Source: Pyrrhosoma nymphula (lineage: Eukaryota > Arthropoda > Insecta > Odonata > Coenagrionidae). From it: 64,000 bases of DNA. A program made the position numbers and the translations under genes. The stretch spans positions 67,739,094 to 67,803,093 of the forward strand of contig OY754337.1 in NCBI GenBank assembly GCA_963573305.1. The letters are read 5' to 3'. Shown here one piece after another: positions 34,090-43,664 of the stretch (its first letter is position 1; every line of letters begins with the position of its first letter). The notes beneath the pieces are model-generated. The model was not told the origin of the DNA. It did no database searches and saw nothing but the letters and a program-made list of their open reading frames with translations.

Positions 34090-35060
34090 TTACTGTATTT
34101 ATACTCTATCATCTTTCCTTGACTGTTCCCGTTTCCTTTGCTTCAAATATGCTCCCATTAACCAGCCATTCCTGGTATACTCCTGGTTTCATCTCTTTCA
34201 ATAACTCCACATTCCGCCTCTTTCTCCTACTTTTACTTAGCCTTTTGAATCTAAAACACCCTTCATAAGAACAAAATTATGATCTGAGCTCGCAAGCGCT
34301 CCCGGAAAGCTGAGAGAGTTTTTCACGCTGTTACCAAACCTCTGCTTCATCATGATATAATCAATTTGATATATGTGCCCCCAGAATTTTCCACGTGTAA
34401 TTATGTCAGAGATGATATTTACACCAACTGCATATACTTTACTCGACATTACTAATAAATTTCTCCTATAAAATGCAAATGCCTTTTCACTGCGGTATTT
34501 CTTGACCCAAGCCAATACTCTCCCTCTTCACATCCAGCCTTTCCTTTCCCCACCACTGTATTTCAATCATACATTACAATTAGGATTTTCTGAACCGGGA
34601 AACCTTTAATTTTCTCTTCCAGGTGCAAGTTTACGCCGTCCACTTCTGCCGCCCTATGATTACTTGTAGGCACGTACACCTACTTGGGTCAATGCGAAAG
34701 TGTTTTTATTTCTACCATTAGTATCCTGCCGCTCACCTGTTCAATGTTTACGACCCTCCCAAATTTTGCTTTCAATATCATAGCTACCTCACGTTGACTC
34801 TCATCTCCCCCACATATATTTCCCAGTAAATATCACTCCAATAGTCCCCGCTATCCCTCCATCTCACTTCGCACAGCCTCAAAGCATCTATTTCCCCTTC
34901 TCCATTTCCTGTTTAATATATTCAAGCTTCCCAGCACCCATCATTGTCCAAACGTTACCAGTTCCTATTTTTACCGCTTCTTTCCTCTTCTTTTTCTTCT
35001 TCTGCATTCTCGTAGCCCTTGTATCCTCTAATTACGTTGTTGCGCAAGGATTTCGTGTGA
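34090..35060 (-). pseudogene. LINE APE-type endonuclease region, decayed
   Basis: Read on the minus strand from 35060 to 34090, frames together give the APE-endonuclease order: TGNVWTMMGAGKLEYIKQEM, EVRWRDSGDYWSDIYW, GRILMVEIKT, VYVPTSNHRAAEVDGVNLHL, and in frame 34515-34237 QIDYIMMKQRFGNSVKN then SSDHNF. The SDHN motif is the conserved end of this fold. The DWN motif near the middle is degraded and several frameshifts are present. It faces the RT fragment at 33945 in opposite orientation, so the two come either from separate insertions or a rearrangement. Confidence 0.75.
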
Positions 35061-35340
35061 TGACCACCCCGGAGGCCTTAGCGACACCCGCCGATACAAT
35101 ACTCTTATCATTTACTTCCATTTTCAGGGAAATTGGTGTAATAGGAAGCTTTCCATCGCCAACTGACAAGCATTATTTTTTAAGTGACACCATCATGTGA
35201 TTTACCTTTCGTCTCGCTCCTATCCTACCAATCTGGCATGGATAGCCGGGCCACCAGGTCAGCTCTAGGGGTCATTGGAATACGAAAGCCCTTCCACCAC
35301 GTCTAGGTTGTACTCTTAGGAAAGTGTTAAAACTACTCAA
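35061..35340 (-). repeat. Probable 5' region of the same LINE
   Basis: The minus strand continues upstream of the endonuclease with a CTGGTGGCCCGGCTATCC block (35249-35232) and no open frame. I infer this is the LINE 5' region from position only. Confidence 0.3.
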
Positions 35341-35344
35341 ATTT

Positions 35345-35393
35345 CATAATAAAATTCAAGTATGGCCTCCACAGAAGAATATCTTAAAGAACC
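35345..35393 (+). repeat. Right end of another GGTAGTTTGAGCGA-family MITE
   Basis: ATTCAAGTATGGCCTCCACA followed by ATCTTAAAGAACC matches the right end of the next copy (ATTCGAGTATGGTCTCCACT at 36257-36276, ending AAAATACC). It stops at TTAA (35394-35397), which is also the left flank of the next copy. Confidence 0.55.
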
Positions 35394-35397
35394 TTAA

Positions 35398-36308
35398 GGT
35401 AGTTTGAGCGAAATATCAGTTCACCTAGAATTTGCTGAATTTGACCACATTTTTAAGAAAAAACTCATTTTCCAATGATATCAAAATACTAACCACTTTC
35501 CAAACTACTTATCAATCAATTTGCCAAAAATATAAGCCGTTTGCACGGGATAGATTACGGCTGAGCGCTCAAGTGGAAGAATATTGAAACAATTAGGAAT
35601 TCCTAACACCTACATTTCGTCAAAACTTACGGTGTGTAGTTTGTACGTTTTCTCAACTATTTATACATCTACATATACGAAGCACCGTGCAAGCCACCAC
35701 TAGGGTGTGTGGCACGGGGTGATTCCACGCCAGGCATGTTTATAGAATAGCAAAAAAAAACTTTGTTGCGAAGGTGTTTTCACCTTACGACGCGAAAAAA
35801 TGAGTCAAATTAGAGACTTATATGAGGATATACCTGTTTATTAAATTACTGAGAATTTTTGCATACATTACTATATTTTTGCGCCATTAATATTACATAT
35901 GTAATTCATACATCATACAGACGCTGAAATTGATAAATTAATTGATAAAGGCTGGTATTTTAGAGTTTGGTCAAGAATAAGTAGACGCCGCGACGTACGT
36001 ATTCTTGTAATCTTCGTATTCTTGACCACGGCGCGCCGTTACCAACGTTTCGATTTATTTATAAATCTACATTAGGGCTATGCGTATATTAAAATGAATA
36101 TACCAATAATTTAAAATATCTTAAAAGGATTCAGTAGACAAACCACATGCCTTTTTATAAAAAACAATAAACAACATTAACTACAGCAACCGTTACCTGG
36201 GCAGGGATGATATTGTGTATTGAGGGTCAATAATATATATTCGAATATAAAAAAATAAATTCGAGTATGGTCTCCACTATGACTGAGAAAAATCTCTCTT
36301 AAAATACC
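35398..36308 (+). mobile_element. GGTAGTTTGAGCGA MITE family, copy 3
   Basis: A 911-bp noncoding unit with TTAA directly outside both ends (35394-35397, 36309-36312). It begins GGTAGTTTGAGCGAAATATC and ends AAAATACC; the right end in reverse complement starts GGTATTTTAAGAGAGATTTT. Its middle matches the copy at 53804: GATAGATTACGGCTGAGCGC, TAGTTTGTACGTTTTCTCAA, and AGAGACTTATATGAGG. An ACATCTACAT repeat has inserted at 35664. A GGTCAAGAATA...TATTCTTGACC hairpin lies at 35969-36032. Confidence 0.75.
35664..35740 (+). repeat. ACATCTACAT repeat, truncated copy nested in MITE copy 3
   Basis: ATCTACATATACGAAGCACC, then GTGCAAGCCACCACTAGGGT and GTGTGGCACGGGGTG match the repeats at 59136 and 61014. 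The sister MITE at 53804 lacks this block, which supports an insertion. Confidence 0.65.
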
Positions 36309-36309
36309 T

Positions 36310-36570
36310 TAATCCCATCCCTTCCGGCCCTTCCCCTCGAACGAAGGCCCCCTCCCCTCACGCCTCCCGCACCTCCTTCCCCTACCTTCCCCGCAACCCA
36401 ACCGATCCGCTTGCTTTCCTCCACATATAACATCATCTCCCGCCACTCACGGTCCCTCCCACCAATTTCCTCCCCTCCCACTTTCCCTCCCCTCTTAAGC
36501 CCCAAGGGCATCCATCCTTCGCTCCTCGCCCGCGAAGCAGGGAGAGCGATGGAAAGAACACAACGCCCAC
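36310..36570 (-). repeat. Purine-rich tract on the minus strand
   Basis: The + strand is C/T-rich (CCTTCCCCTACCTTCCCCGC type). The minus-strand frames 36661-36299 and 36675-36433 are glycine/arginine/glutamate-rich for that reason. Confidence 0.5.
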
Positions 36571-36778
36571 CGCGCGCGTCGCTATAGGCTTCGGCGCAGA
36601 GGAGGGCCCACCCAAACCAAGCGGTCGGCAGGAGAGACCACCCCGAGATATACCCATACACTTAAGGTTGTTCACTAGATCGGCTAAAAGTGTTCCTGCA
36701 GGCCATTTCTAAAAACCTTTTCGTAGCTAAACTATAGCTCTGAGACACTTCTAGTTTTCTCTATTTTCTTATAAAAGG

Positions 36779-37048
36779 ATGGATCTGTACCCCCAGTACG
36801 CGATATTGTTCATTTTAAATGACGTTGTTGAGTCCATGTTGAGGAAGAGTAGTGCGTCCACTGACGCTTTTTGTCGTTTTTCAACATGGTTTAGTTCAGT
36901 TTTTGATGCCGAAAACCAAAGATATCACGTACTGGGGGTAAAGGTTTATCCTTCATCTTTCCATGAGAAGTATTTACAGCACCTTATTTACGAAAATATA
37001 GATAAAGGTGTGGAAAATACTAACGCATGTTTCGCGTCTTTTCACTAG
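36779..37048 (+). CDS. Hypothetical 89-codon frame upstream of the candidate gene
   Basis: The frame from ATG 36779 reads protein-like throughout: MDLYPQYAILFILNDVVESM, RFSTWFSSVFDAENQRYHVL, VKVYPSSFHEKYLQHLIYEN. It ends just before the CpG-rich segment at 37050. I recognise no family. It may be a transposon-derived remnant or an exon of another gene. No neighbouring exon was identified. Confidence 0.3.
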   Translation: MDLYPQYAILFILNDVVESMLRKSSASTDAFCRFSTWFSSVFDAENQRYHVLGVKVYPSSFHEKYLQHLIYENIDKGVENTNACFASFH

Positions 37049-37049
37049 C

Positions 37050-37299
37050 GTCACTAAGGCCTGCGGCGGGCTGCCCCCACCACCGCCGCCTTATACCCCC
37101 ACGTCTAGCTACTCTCCTCTACGCCGCAGCGTGGAAGGGGTACTCCCCACCCGCCGACCCTCCAGACTCGCCTCTGTAGGTGACGGGGGAACGGACGAGT
37201 AGGTGCGGGGAGAACGTGGTTTATGCCGTGAACGCACAGCTGAACTCGCGCCTTGTCGTCTGACGTCGTCAAACAACCAATAAGAGAAAAAGGAACAAC
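37050..37299 (+). promoter_or_regulatory. CpG-rich promoter-like segment
   Basis: A short GC- and CpG-rich island in AT-rich surroundings. It includes TGACGTCGTCA at 37261-37271 (close to a CREB/ATF site), CCAAT inside AACCAATAAG at about 37275-37284, and ATGATGGCGGC at 37300-37310, which resembles the YY1-type motif often found near transcription starts. It lies immediately upstream of the first candidate coding exon. There is no direct evidence of transcription. Confidence 0.45.
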
Positions 37300-37387
37300 A
37301 TGATGGCGGCTAGATTGGAAGCTTCTATTGTTTTATACAATTTATTTATCATGGAGTCGCGCGACGAAAAAGCGTCTTTCGGATAGA

Positions 37388-37441
37388 ATGGCATTAATTC
37401 CGCGGAGCGATTTTCGTGGCATGGGCGGGAGATACTATGAC
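37388..37441 (+). CDS. Candidate gene, first coding exon, part before the hAT insertion
   Basis: ATG at 37388 starts 18 codons (MALIPRSDFRGMGGRYYD) that end exactly at the hAT element's left edge. The first triplet of the element is TAG, so the frame stops there. Leaving out the element and one copy of the 8-bp duplication, the frame continues without shift at 38899 (TGG CGT GGA). The frame is also open upstream of this ATG back to a stop at 37301-37303, so the true start could be elsewhere. An overlapping short frame starts at ATG 37300 and stops at 37384-37386; it may be an upstream ORF. The product is not recognised. Confidence 0.45.
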
Positions 37442-38890
37442 TAGTGTTGGGCAAACATTTTCAGTAATCGATTAATCGTATCATATGATAAAATTGAGGC
37501 ATAATCGATTCAGGAAAAAATCGGGTTGAAATAATCGGTTATGTAAATAATTGGTGAATAATCGTATGATTCTTGAGAATCGGTGAACAAACATACGGCT
37601 CTTGAAAATCATACGATTATTATCCGATTCTTTTGTGAGCTAAATAATCGGGTGATGAACGAAATGCGCACCGATTCTCGGTATAATCGACGAGGTTATG
37701 TGATGAGTTGAGAATCGGCAAAGATTCATACGATTAATATGACGCATACGATTCTTTGCCGATTATTGGAGCAGAATAAAATGATTTGAAATAATCGTGT
37801 CGTGAACGTCGACAATGCGCAACAGAAATCGGCTAGAGTTGATTGTCGGCAATAATCGACGCTCGTGGATCATGGAATACATGGAATATGTGAAAATAAT
37901 CTGTAAATAATCGTATGATTCTTTGAGCTGAATAGCAGGGTTTTAAACAATCGTGTTTTGAAGGTGGTTGGTGCGAAACGTCAAGCGATGAGCGTCTATT
38001 CCTGTGTATAATCGACGCTTGTGGGGTTGATTGATCTTAATTATTACATGTGTTATTTTATTTGTATTGGTCACAGTGGTAAAAAGTGATTTTTCCACAT
38101 GTCTTAATGCTTTTAAAACATATTCGACAGGATGCAGTCCCCTCGTTCGAATTTCTCTGAAAATACTTCCACAAATGGCTTTTTATAGGAGGCATGTCAC
38201 TTTGAGTCTCACTAAATATTATAATATGAGTATCTTGCCAACATTGTAATCCAGAGATCAAGTGTTGAGAAGTAATTTTTGGATAGTAATTGTTCGCGAT
38301 CAACTGTCTATAAAGAGTAAAAAAAAAATTATAACTCCACAACTCAGTCATAATGCAATCTTGTCTTTGCAATTTTAATGGTAATACTTCCACAAACGGT
38401 CAATACATGGAGCCATACCAATCTGAAATTTTTTCTAAACATTTATTTGCGAAGAAATATCACGAACAATGTCCCGGGATCCACAGTGTTCGAGAAATTA
38501 TTGGATGGCAATTGATCAGTCGATTTAGTTCATTGTTGGCCATCATAAAGATTCGTCGACAGAGTCGGCAAAAAGTTGTCTTTCATAAACCCTTTCCTCT
38601 ACGAATTGAACGGACGCCGATTCCGTTGATTCTTCATTAATTATAATTTTAATCATATATATTTTCTCATATTTTTTAATCCTTCCAATACTAATAAGAA
38701 TAGTTTTTCAGACACCATATATATCAGTGTGTGAGTACGCCAACTTTTGATTTGTTTCTTCTCCCGCATATTCCATTCAAATAATCGATTATACCATAAT
38801 ATCGGATGTACATAATCGATCCAATAATCGAAAGAATCGGAAGCAAATAATCGATTATGACGAAGAATCGATTATTTTTACCCATCACTA
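37442..38890. mobile_element. hAT-type transposon, 1,449 bp, with perfect 8-bp duplication
   Basis: Ends TAGTGTTGGGCAAA (left) and TTTACCCATCACTA (right) are imperfect TIRs of the usual hAT look. ACTATGAC lies directly outside both ends (37434-37441, 38891-38898), a perfect 8-bp target duplication. Both subterminal regions (37470-38030 and 38780-38880) are packed with ATAATCG/AATCGATT motifs, probably transposase-binding repeats. The frames inside (38031-38249 and 38353-38640) show no hAT transposase motif I recognise, so the copy is probably non-autonomous. GAAAATACTTCCACAAA and GGTAATACTTCCACAAA at 38159 and 38381 are internal repeats. Confidence 0.88.
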
Positions 38891-39262
38891 ACTATGACTG
38901 GCGTGGATTCCCTGCAGTGCCCGACACCCCCTCACCATCAGTCGACTCACAGGGCGGCAGCCATACGCATCCTTCTGCGCTTCCTCACTTACGCGAGTCA
39001 GGAGCATCAAGACGGAGCGGAATTGCGACTGCTGCGAGTGTAAATCTTGGCTTTGCTGATCCTGTTTCAGAAGTGGAGCAGAAATATTTGTCTGCTGCGT
39101 GTATGATAGGAGTACTGCTGTTCCTTATTCGGGAGTGGCGTATTTTACGTAAAATATCGTGTTATGGAGGGTTCAGAAGGTATCGAAAATACCGGTTCCG
39201 CAAAGGATATAAACGAAAGGAGAAAAGATATTTCTTTAAAGAGAGGAAAAAATTAAGACTGA
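38857..39262 (+). CDS. Candidate gene, first coding exon, part after the hAT insertion
   Basis: The host part runs 38899-39262; an in-frame ATG at 38857 in the transposon's right end could supply a new start of 14 codons. After a serine/proline/histidine-rich region come EVEQKYLSAACMIGVLLFLI, a hydrophobic patch of about 12-15 residues that could be a weak membrane segment, and a very basic aromatic-rich run (GGFRRYRKYRFRKGYKRKEK, then FFKERKKLRL). A donor CTGA|GTACGT at 39262/39263 leaves one base of the next codon, matching the acceptor at 39398. If unspliced, the frame stops at 39319-39321. Function unknown; nuclear or membrane location cannot be decided from this. Confidence 0.5.
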
Positions 39263-39397
39263 GTACGTATTTCCATACCAACTATTATTGGGTTAGCATG
39301 CATTTCACTGTTTCTCCTTGAAATGCATTAAAGTATAAGCTATCCTTTGTGATAAATTCTGAATAGATAGTGAATCCCAAATTATTCTATTTGTTAG

Positions 39398-39482
39398 GTA
39401 ATACTGAGGAGATAACATCCAAAGAAATTTGTAATGTTTCCCCAGTGTCCATCGTCAGCTCCGTGGAAGTTGATAAAGAAGG
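39398..39482 (+). CDS. Candidate gene, exon 2
   Basis: The acceptor ATTCTATTTGTTAG ends at 39397. The next frame that is open, given one base carried over, reads (S)NTEEITSKEICNVSPVSIV then SSVEVDKEG. The other two phases stop at once (TAA). The donor GAAGG|GTATTA at 39482/39483 carries two bases forward, the phase needed by exon 3. The intron before it is 135 bases. The intron after it is about 3.6 kb and holds two Helentron-like units. Confidence 0.45.
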
Positions 39483-39572
39483 GTATTAATATTTAAAACA
39501 GATATATGTAGTACTGGCCTCAAATACATATTCTCTTGCAGAGGAATGTTGTTTTATGAAAAGTCATTGTTA

Positions 39573-41228
39573 TCTTTATATATATAAAAGTCAATGTATG
39601 TATGTATGTATGTATGTATGTTCCACATCTCCTCCTATACCACAGGACCGATTTTGATGAAATTTGGAACACATGTTTGTTACTGGTAGACAACAAACAC
39701 CGTAGGGTTCAATTCACCGAAACCCTATTTTTTCAGGGTTAAGGGTGTGATCCTTAGTAACATATAAACATGTAATGGTCTCTGTCTGTCTGTTGCTCCA
39801 TCACGCAAAAACTACTGGACAGAATGAGCTGAAATTTGGCATGTAGATAGAAAAATATCTGATTGTATCATATTCTATATTAAAAAGCCCCAAGGGCCCC
39901 CTAAGGCCCCCGAAGGTCCCCCCTGGTGGTCCATGCTAAGCATTGTGTTCGGTACAGTGGTTTCATTTTTTGCTTTTTAAAAATACTTTCACTCAAGATA
40001 TAGGCCTGGAATTTTTTTTATTGGATGGCTGAATAAAGGAAGTTTCTAATTTTATCAATCGATTTTCTTCTACCCTCCGAAGTTGTCTGAAATGCATCTT
40101 TTCAACTGAAAAATCTCACATTTTTATCTGAAATCAACAATAACATATTTCCTTGACAACCAGAGATTTGATTTTCATAGAATATTCACGCCTCTAGAAT
40201 TTAAATATCACGCTTTCCTGCAGGCCCATGGTAGTACGTAGAAAGAAAATCCGTATGAGAAGAGCCCAAAGTCCCAAGGGCCCCATGATAGATTGCTTCG
40301 GGGGGTAATCGATAAATTCAATGCATATTTAACAAGTATACACTTCAACGTCTATTCTCAAAGTAGCTTTCAAAGGGGCACTACATGTATATGAGAGAAC
40401 ACTTACGTAGTAAACGTTACACATAAAGTAATTAATAGAATACACACTTAATTAAATGTGCAAGAATATTTACGTGCGAATATCAATGGTAATAATGCCT
40501 CTGTTGCTACAACAAACACGGCGTTGTTTATTATCGTTTAATACTCAGATGCATTACATGTAGTGGAACCGTCTGTCTCTCATTACGATTGCGAACTGTT
40601 TTTTTAGAACAATTTCCACTTCATAAATTTCACGAGCTATTTATATATTTTTAAAAGTGTTCAAGTACAGTTAAATTAGGTACATTCACTCAGTCAGTTG
40701 TCAGTCAGTCCGGGTGACGAAGAACTCATAGATCAAACTTGGCTGCTGCTGCCAATGCTCCTTTTGACGTTGTCTATCGCTGGATTGCACCTTACTATCC
40801 AATCCTGATTAAGATACTCAACGCACATATCAAAGTTGATTTTCGCAACTTAATTAAGTCATTGAATGCAAATATATTTATGTAGGTACACCGGGAAGCG
40901 GTCAAGCTGTAAATCACTCAGAAGACTGCTCAAGAGAACCGGAGGGACGAGGTGACCATCTATCAACCTGGGTGCTATTTAAGTAGAAATTAGTCTGCAG
41001 GGCCGATTTTTGGGGTCCCGTGCATGAAAGTGGACCAATAGTCATTCATCTCTCTGTGCACCTGGAAAACTGTCAGTGTGTCTACTACAACGAACACAAC
41101 ATACAAGATAGATTACGAACTCCTCAAATGACCACACATACAGGTTTTCTTCATGCTTTGTGGTTTTCAAATAAAATAAGTTTAATGTTTTTCATACCCG
41201 TTGAATTTCAACGGGTACCTTCCGCTCG
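39573..41228 (+). mobile_element. Helitron/Helentron-like element, unit A
   Basis: It starts TCTTTATATATATAAAAGTC after an A, followed by ATGT tandem repeats (39594-39620) and the conserved CACAGGACCGATTTTGATGA block. It ends with the hairpin ACCCGTTGA-ATT-TCAACGGGT (41196-41216) and CTTCCGCTCG. Start TC, a 3' hairpin and no TIRs are Helitron-type features; the CTCG end is a variant of CTRR. Near 41038-41150 the + frame encodes VHLENCQCVYYNEHNIQDRL then RTPQMTT, a recognisable scrap of the Helitron Rep-helicase protein. The rest of that protein is missing, so the unit is non-autonomous. Confidence 0.75.
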
Positions 41229-42963
41229 TCTTTATATATGTAAAAGTCAATGTATGTATGTATGTATGTTCCACATCTCCTCCTAAACCACAGGACCGAT
41301 TTTGATGAAATTTGGAACACGAGTTTGTCACTGATAGACAACAAACACTGTAGGGTTCAATTAACCGAAACCCTATTTTTTTCAGGGTTAAGGGTGTGAT
41401 CCTTAGTAATATATAAAAATGTAATGGTCTCTGTCTGTCTGTTGCTCCATCACGCAAAAACTACTGGACCGATTGAGCTGAAATTTGGCACCTCGATAGA
41501 AAACATATCTGGTTGTAAAATATGCTATATCAAAAAGCCCTCAAGGCCCCCATAGGCCCCCGAAGGTCCCCCTTGGTGGTCCAGGCTAAGCATTGGGTTC
41601 GGTGCAGTGGTTTAATTTTTTTGCTTTTTAAAAGTACTTTCACTCAAGATATAGGGCTGGGATTATTTTTATCGGATGGCTGAATAATTGAAGTTTCTAA
41701 TTCCTTCAATCGATTTTATTCTACGCTCCGAATTTGTCTGAAATTCATGTTTTAAGCTGAAATATCTAACATTTTTCTCTGAAATCAACAATAACATATT
41801 TCCTTGACAACCATAGATTTGATTTTCAAAGGATATTCACGCCTCTAGCATTGAAATATCACGTTTTCCTGCAGGCCCATGATAGTATGTGGAAAGCAAA
41901 TCCGTATAAGAAGGGCCCAGAGTCCCAAGGGCCCCATGATAGATTGCTTCAGGGGTCAATCGATAAATTTAATGCATATTTACAAAAAGTATTCTCTTCA
42001 ACGTCTTTCTCAAAGGGTCATCGCATGTATATGAGAGAACACTTACGTTGTAAACAATACACATATAGGAAATTAATTGATTTCACACATAATTATATGT
42101 GCAAGAGTATTTACGTGCAGCGAATATCAATGGTAATAATGCCTCTGTTGCTACAACAAACACGGCGTTGTTTATTATCGTTAAGTACTCAGATGTAGTA
42201 CACGTAGTGAAACCGTCTGCCTCTAATTACGATTGCGAACTGTTTTTAGACCAATTCCCGCATCATTAACGTCACGAGTTATTTATATGTTTAAAAGTGT
42301 TAAAATTCAGTTAACTTAGGTGCATTCACTCAATCATCGATTTACCCATTCAAGACTCTCGCTCGCCGCTGTGTTTCCCCTCCTTGGACTTAATAATATA
42401 TCCATCCACATGCCTAATAAAAAAAGAGTAACCTTTCGAATAAATCTTCTAAAGCAAAAGGAATGTCTTCTTTGCGAGAAAATTAGCCCTTGAAATAAAA
42501 ACAACCAAAGTTAGACTTGGATGCTCAATGACATGCCCACCAGCGATCTCATGATAATCTTCCCGTGGTGTTTCTCTGGTTACGCTAAGATCCGCACTAA
42601 TTTCATCCTTACCCAACATACGGACGGGTAACCAGCTCTAAATCTGGTTCAAATACAAACCCATCTGTTTCGAACCTTCAATCTGTTTTAAGATGGTAGA
42701 AATTGTAATGACCTCACTACATGCTTCTTACCCGAAAGAAGAACAGAAATTCTGCGCAATTAACGACATCCAATAGTCACCAATCTCTCCGTGCACCTGG
42801 AAAACGGTCAGCGTGTCTACTACAACGAACAAAACATACAACATAGGTTACGAACTCCTCGAATGACCACGAATGCAGTTTTTCTTCAGGCTTTGCGGTT
42901 TTCCTATAAAATAAATTTAACGTTTTTCACACCCGTTGAATTTCAACGGGTACCTTCCGCTCG
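41229..42963 (+). mobile_element. Helitron/Helentron-like element, unit B (tandem)
   Basis: It begins exactly where unit A ends and repeats it along almost its whole length: TCTTTATATATGTAAAAGTC, the ATGT repeat (41251-41270), GGACCGATTTTGATGAAATT, TGCAGGCCCATGATAGTATG, GTTGCTACAACAAACACGGC. The same Rep-helicase scrap (VHLENGQRVYYNEQNIQHRL at 42788-42850) and the same 3' hairpin (42931-42951) follow. It ends CTTCCGCTCG before a T, so A and T flank the pair. Unit B holds about 320 bases near 42330-42770 not seen in A, and lacks others. Frames 41851-42198 and 42791-42973 belong to it. Confidence 0.75.
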
Positions 42964-43085
42964 TGATTTATAAATAATAGATAGTTTGACCAATTCTCAA
43001 TTAAATTACTAGATTATACAATTTATCGTAATTGACATTACTATAACAGCGATTTGGAATGCTAACAACATCATATTTATCGTAG

Positions 43086-43169
43086 AGAGATTATGGAATT
43101 GGATTCCAGCGCAAGAGAATTCAATCTTCATTTTGAACAACAAACGCCAGAAAAAGCTGAGACCGAGAG
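43086..43169 (+). CDS. Candidate gene, exon 3
   Basis: The acceptor ATATTTATCGTAG ends at 43085. With two bases carried in, the frame reads (G)EIMELDSSAREFNLHFEQ then QTPEKAETE and is open to the donor GAGAG|GTAAGA at 43169/43170, a near-consensus site. The exon is 84 bases, a multiple of three, so both flanking introns have the same phase. ATG at 43093 could alternatively be a start codon, which would make this the first exon of a separate gene. The composition is acidic and polar, as in an unstructured region. Confidence 0.5.
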
Positions 43170-43292
43170 GTAAGAATCTACTTTCATTAGTCTTTTTGGC
43201 ATATTACGAGGTTCAAAGAATTCATCTTTCTACTAGCTAACGTTATGGAAAAGATACAAATAAATATTTTACGTACATATTCAATATTTTAG

Positions 43293-43382
43293 AGCTGATG
43301 GAGAGACTGATTATCACTGCTCCAGTCAGAGGGAGGAGGGTGAGCCCGCAGCTTCTAACATGTTCGGAACGTCATTGCCAAA
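43293..43382 (+). CDS. Candidate gene, exon 4
   Basis: The acceptor CAATATTTTAG ends at 43292. With two bases carried in, the frame reads (R)ADGETDYHCSSQREEGEPA then ASNMFGTSLP to the donor CCAAA|GTAGGT. Length is 90 bases, again a multiple of three and the same phase as its neighbours. GC content rises inside the exon compared with the AT-rich introns on both sides. Acidic and serine-rich; no domain recognised. Confidence 0.5.
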
Positions 43383-43505
43383 GTAGGTTTTGGTCACAAA
43401 AATAAGTACCTAGGTTGTGAGACTTTGTATTACGCTCTTTATTTTGTAAAAAGGTTTTAATCATTTTATTTGGTATTTAATCTGCTTCCTAACTATTTTA
43501 CACAG

Positions 43506-43640
43506 GCCTCGGCCAGGGTGCAGCCACTGGCAAGAAGATGAGATTGAGTACTCAATTGCTAATCCACCGGCACTAGAAAAAGATTCCGGGGTAGTTCACT
43601 CCAGAAGTCAAGGGCATTTGGAAAACATCTCACAATCAGA
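43506..43640 (+). CDS. Candidate gene, exon 5 (last one seen clearly)
   Basis: The acceptor CTAACTATTTTACACAG ends at 43505 after a pyrimidine-rich tract with a branch-point-like CTAAC. The frame, with two bases carried in, reads (K)PRPGCSHWQEDEIEYSIA, NPPALEKDSGVV, HSRSQGHLENISQSE to the donor CAGA|GTATGT at 43640/43641. The exon is 135 bases. The following intron contains LINE insertions from about 43665. A possible terminal exon in matching phase is 45306-45381 (reading DIQSTFIAHTPDSRVFDE to a TGA), but its acceptor (ACGACACACAG) is weak. Confidence 0.5.
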
Positions 43641-43664
43641 GTATGTAATTCATGTTAAATTTGA

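Noticed and set aside
38353..38640. hAT transposase gene fragment
   Set aside because: No hAT dimerisation or zinc-finger motif was recognisable in this or the neighbouring frame; kept only as an internal frame of the element.
39594..39620. ATGT microsatellite as an independent repeat, or a CRISPR-like array
   Set aside because: It is a normal part of the Helentron-like 5' region and recurs in unit B; no spacer structure.
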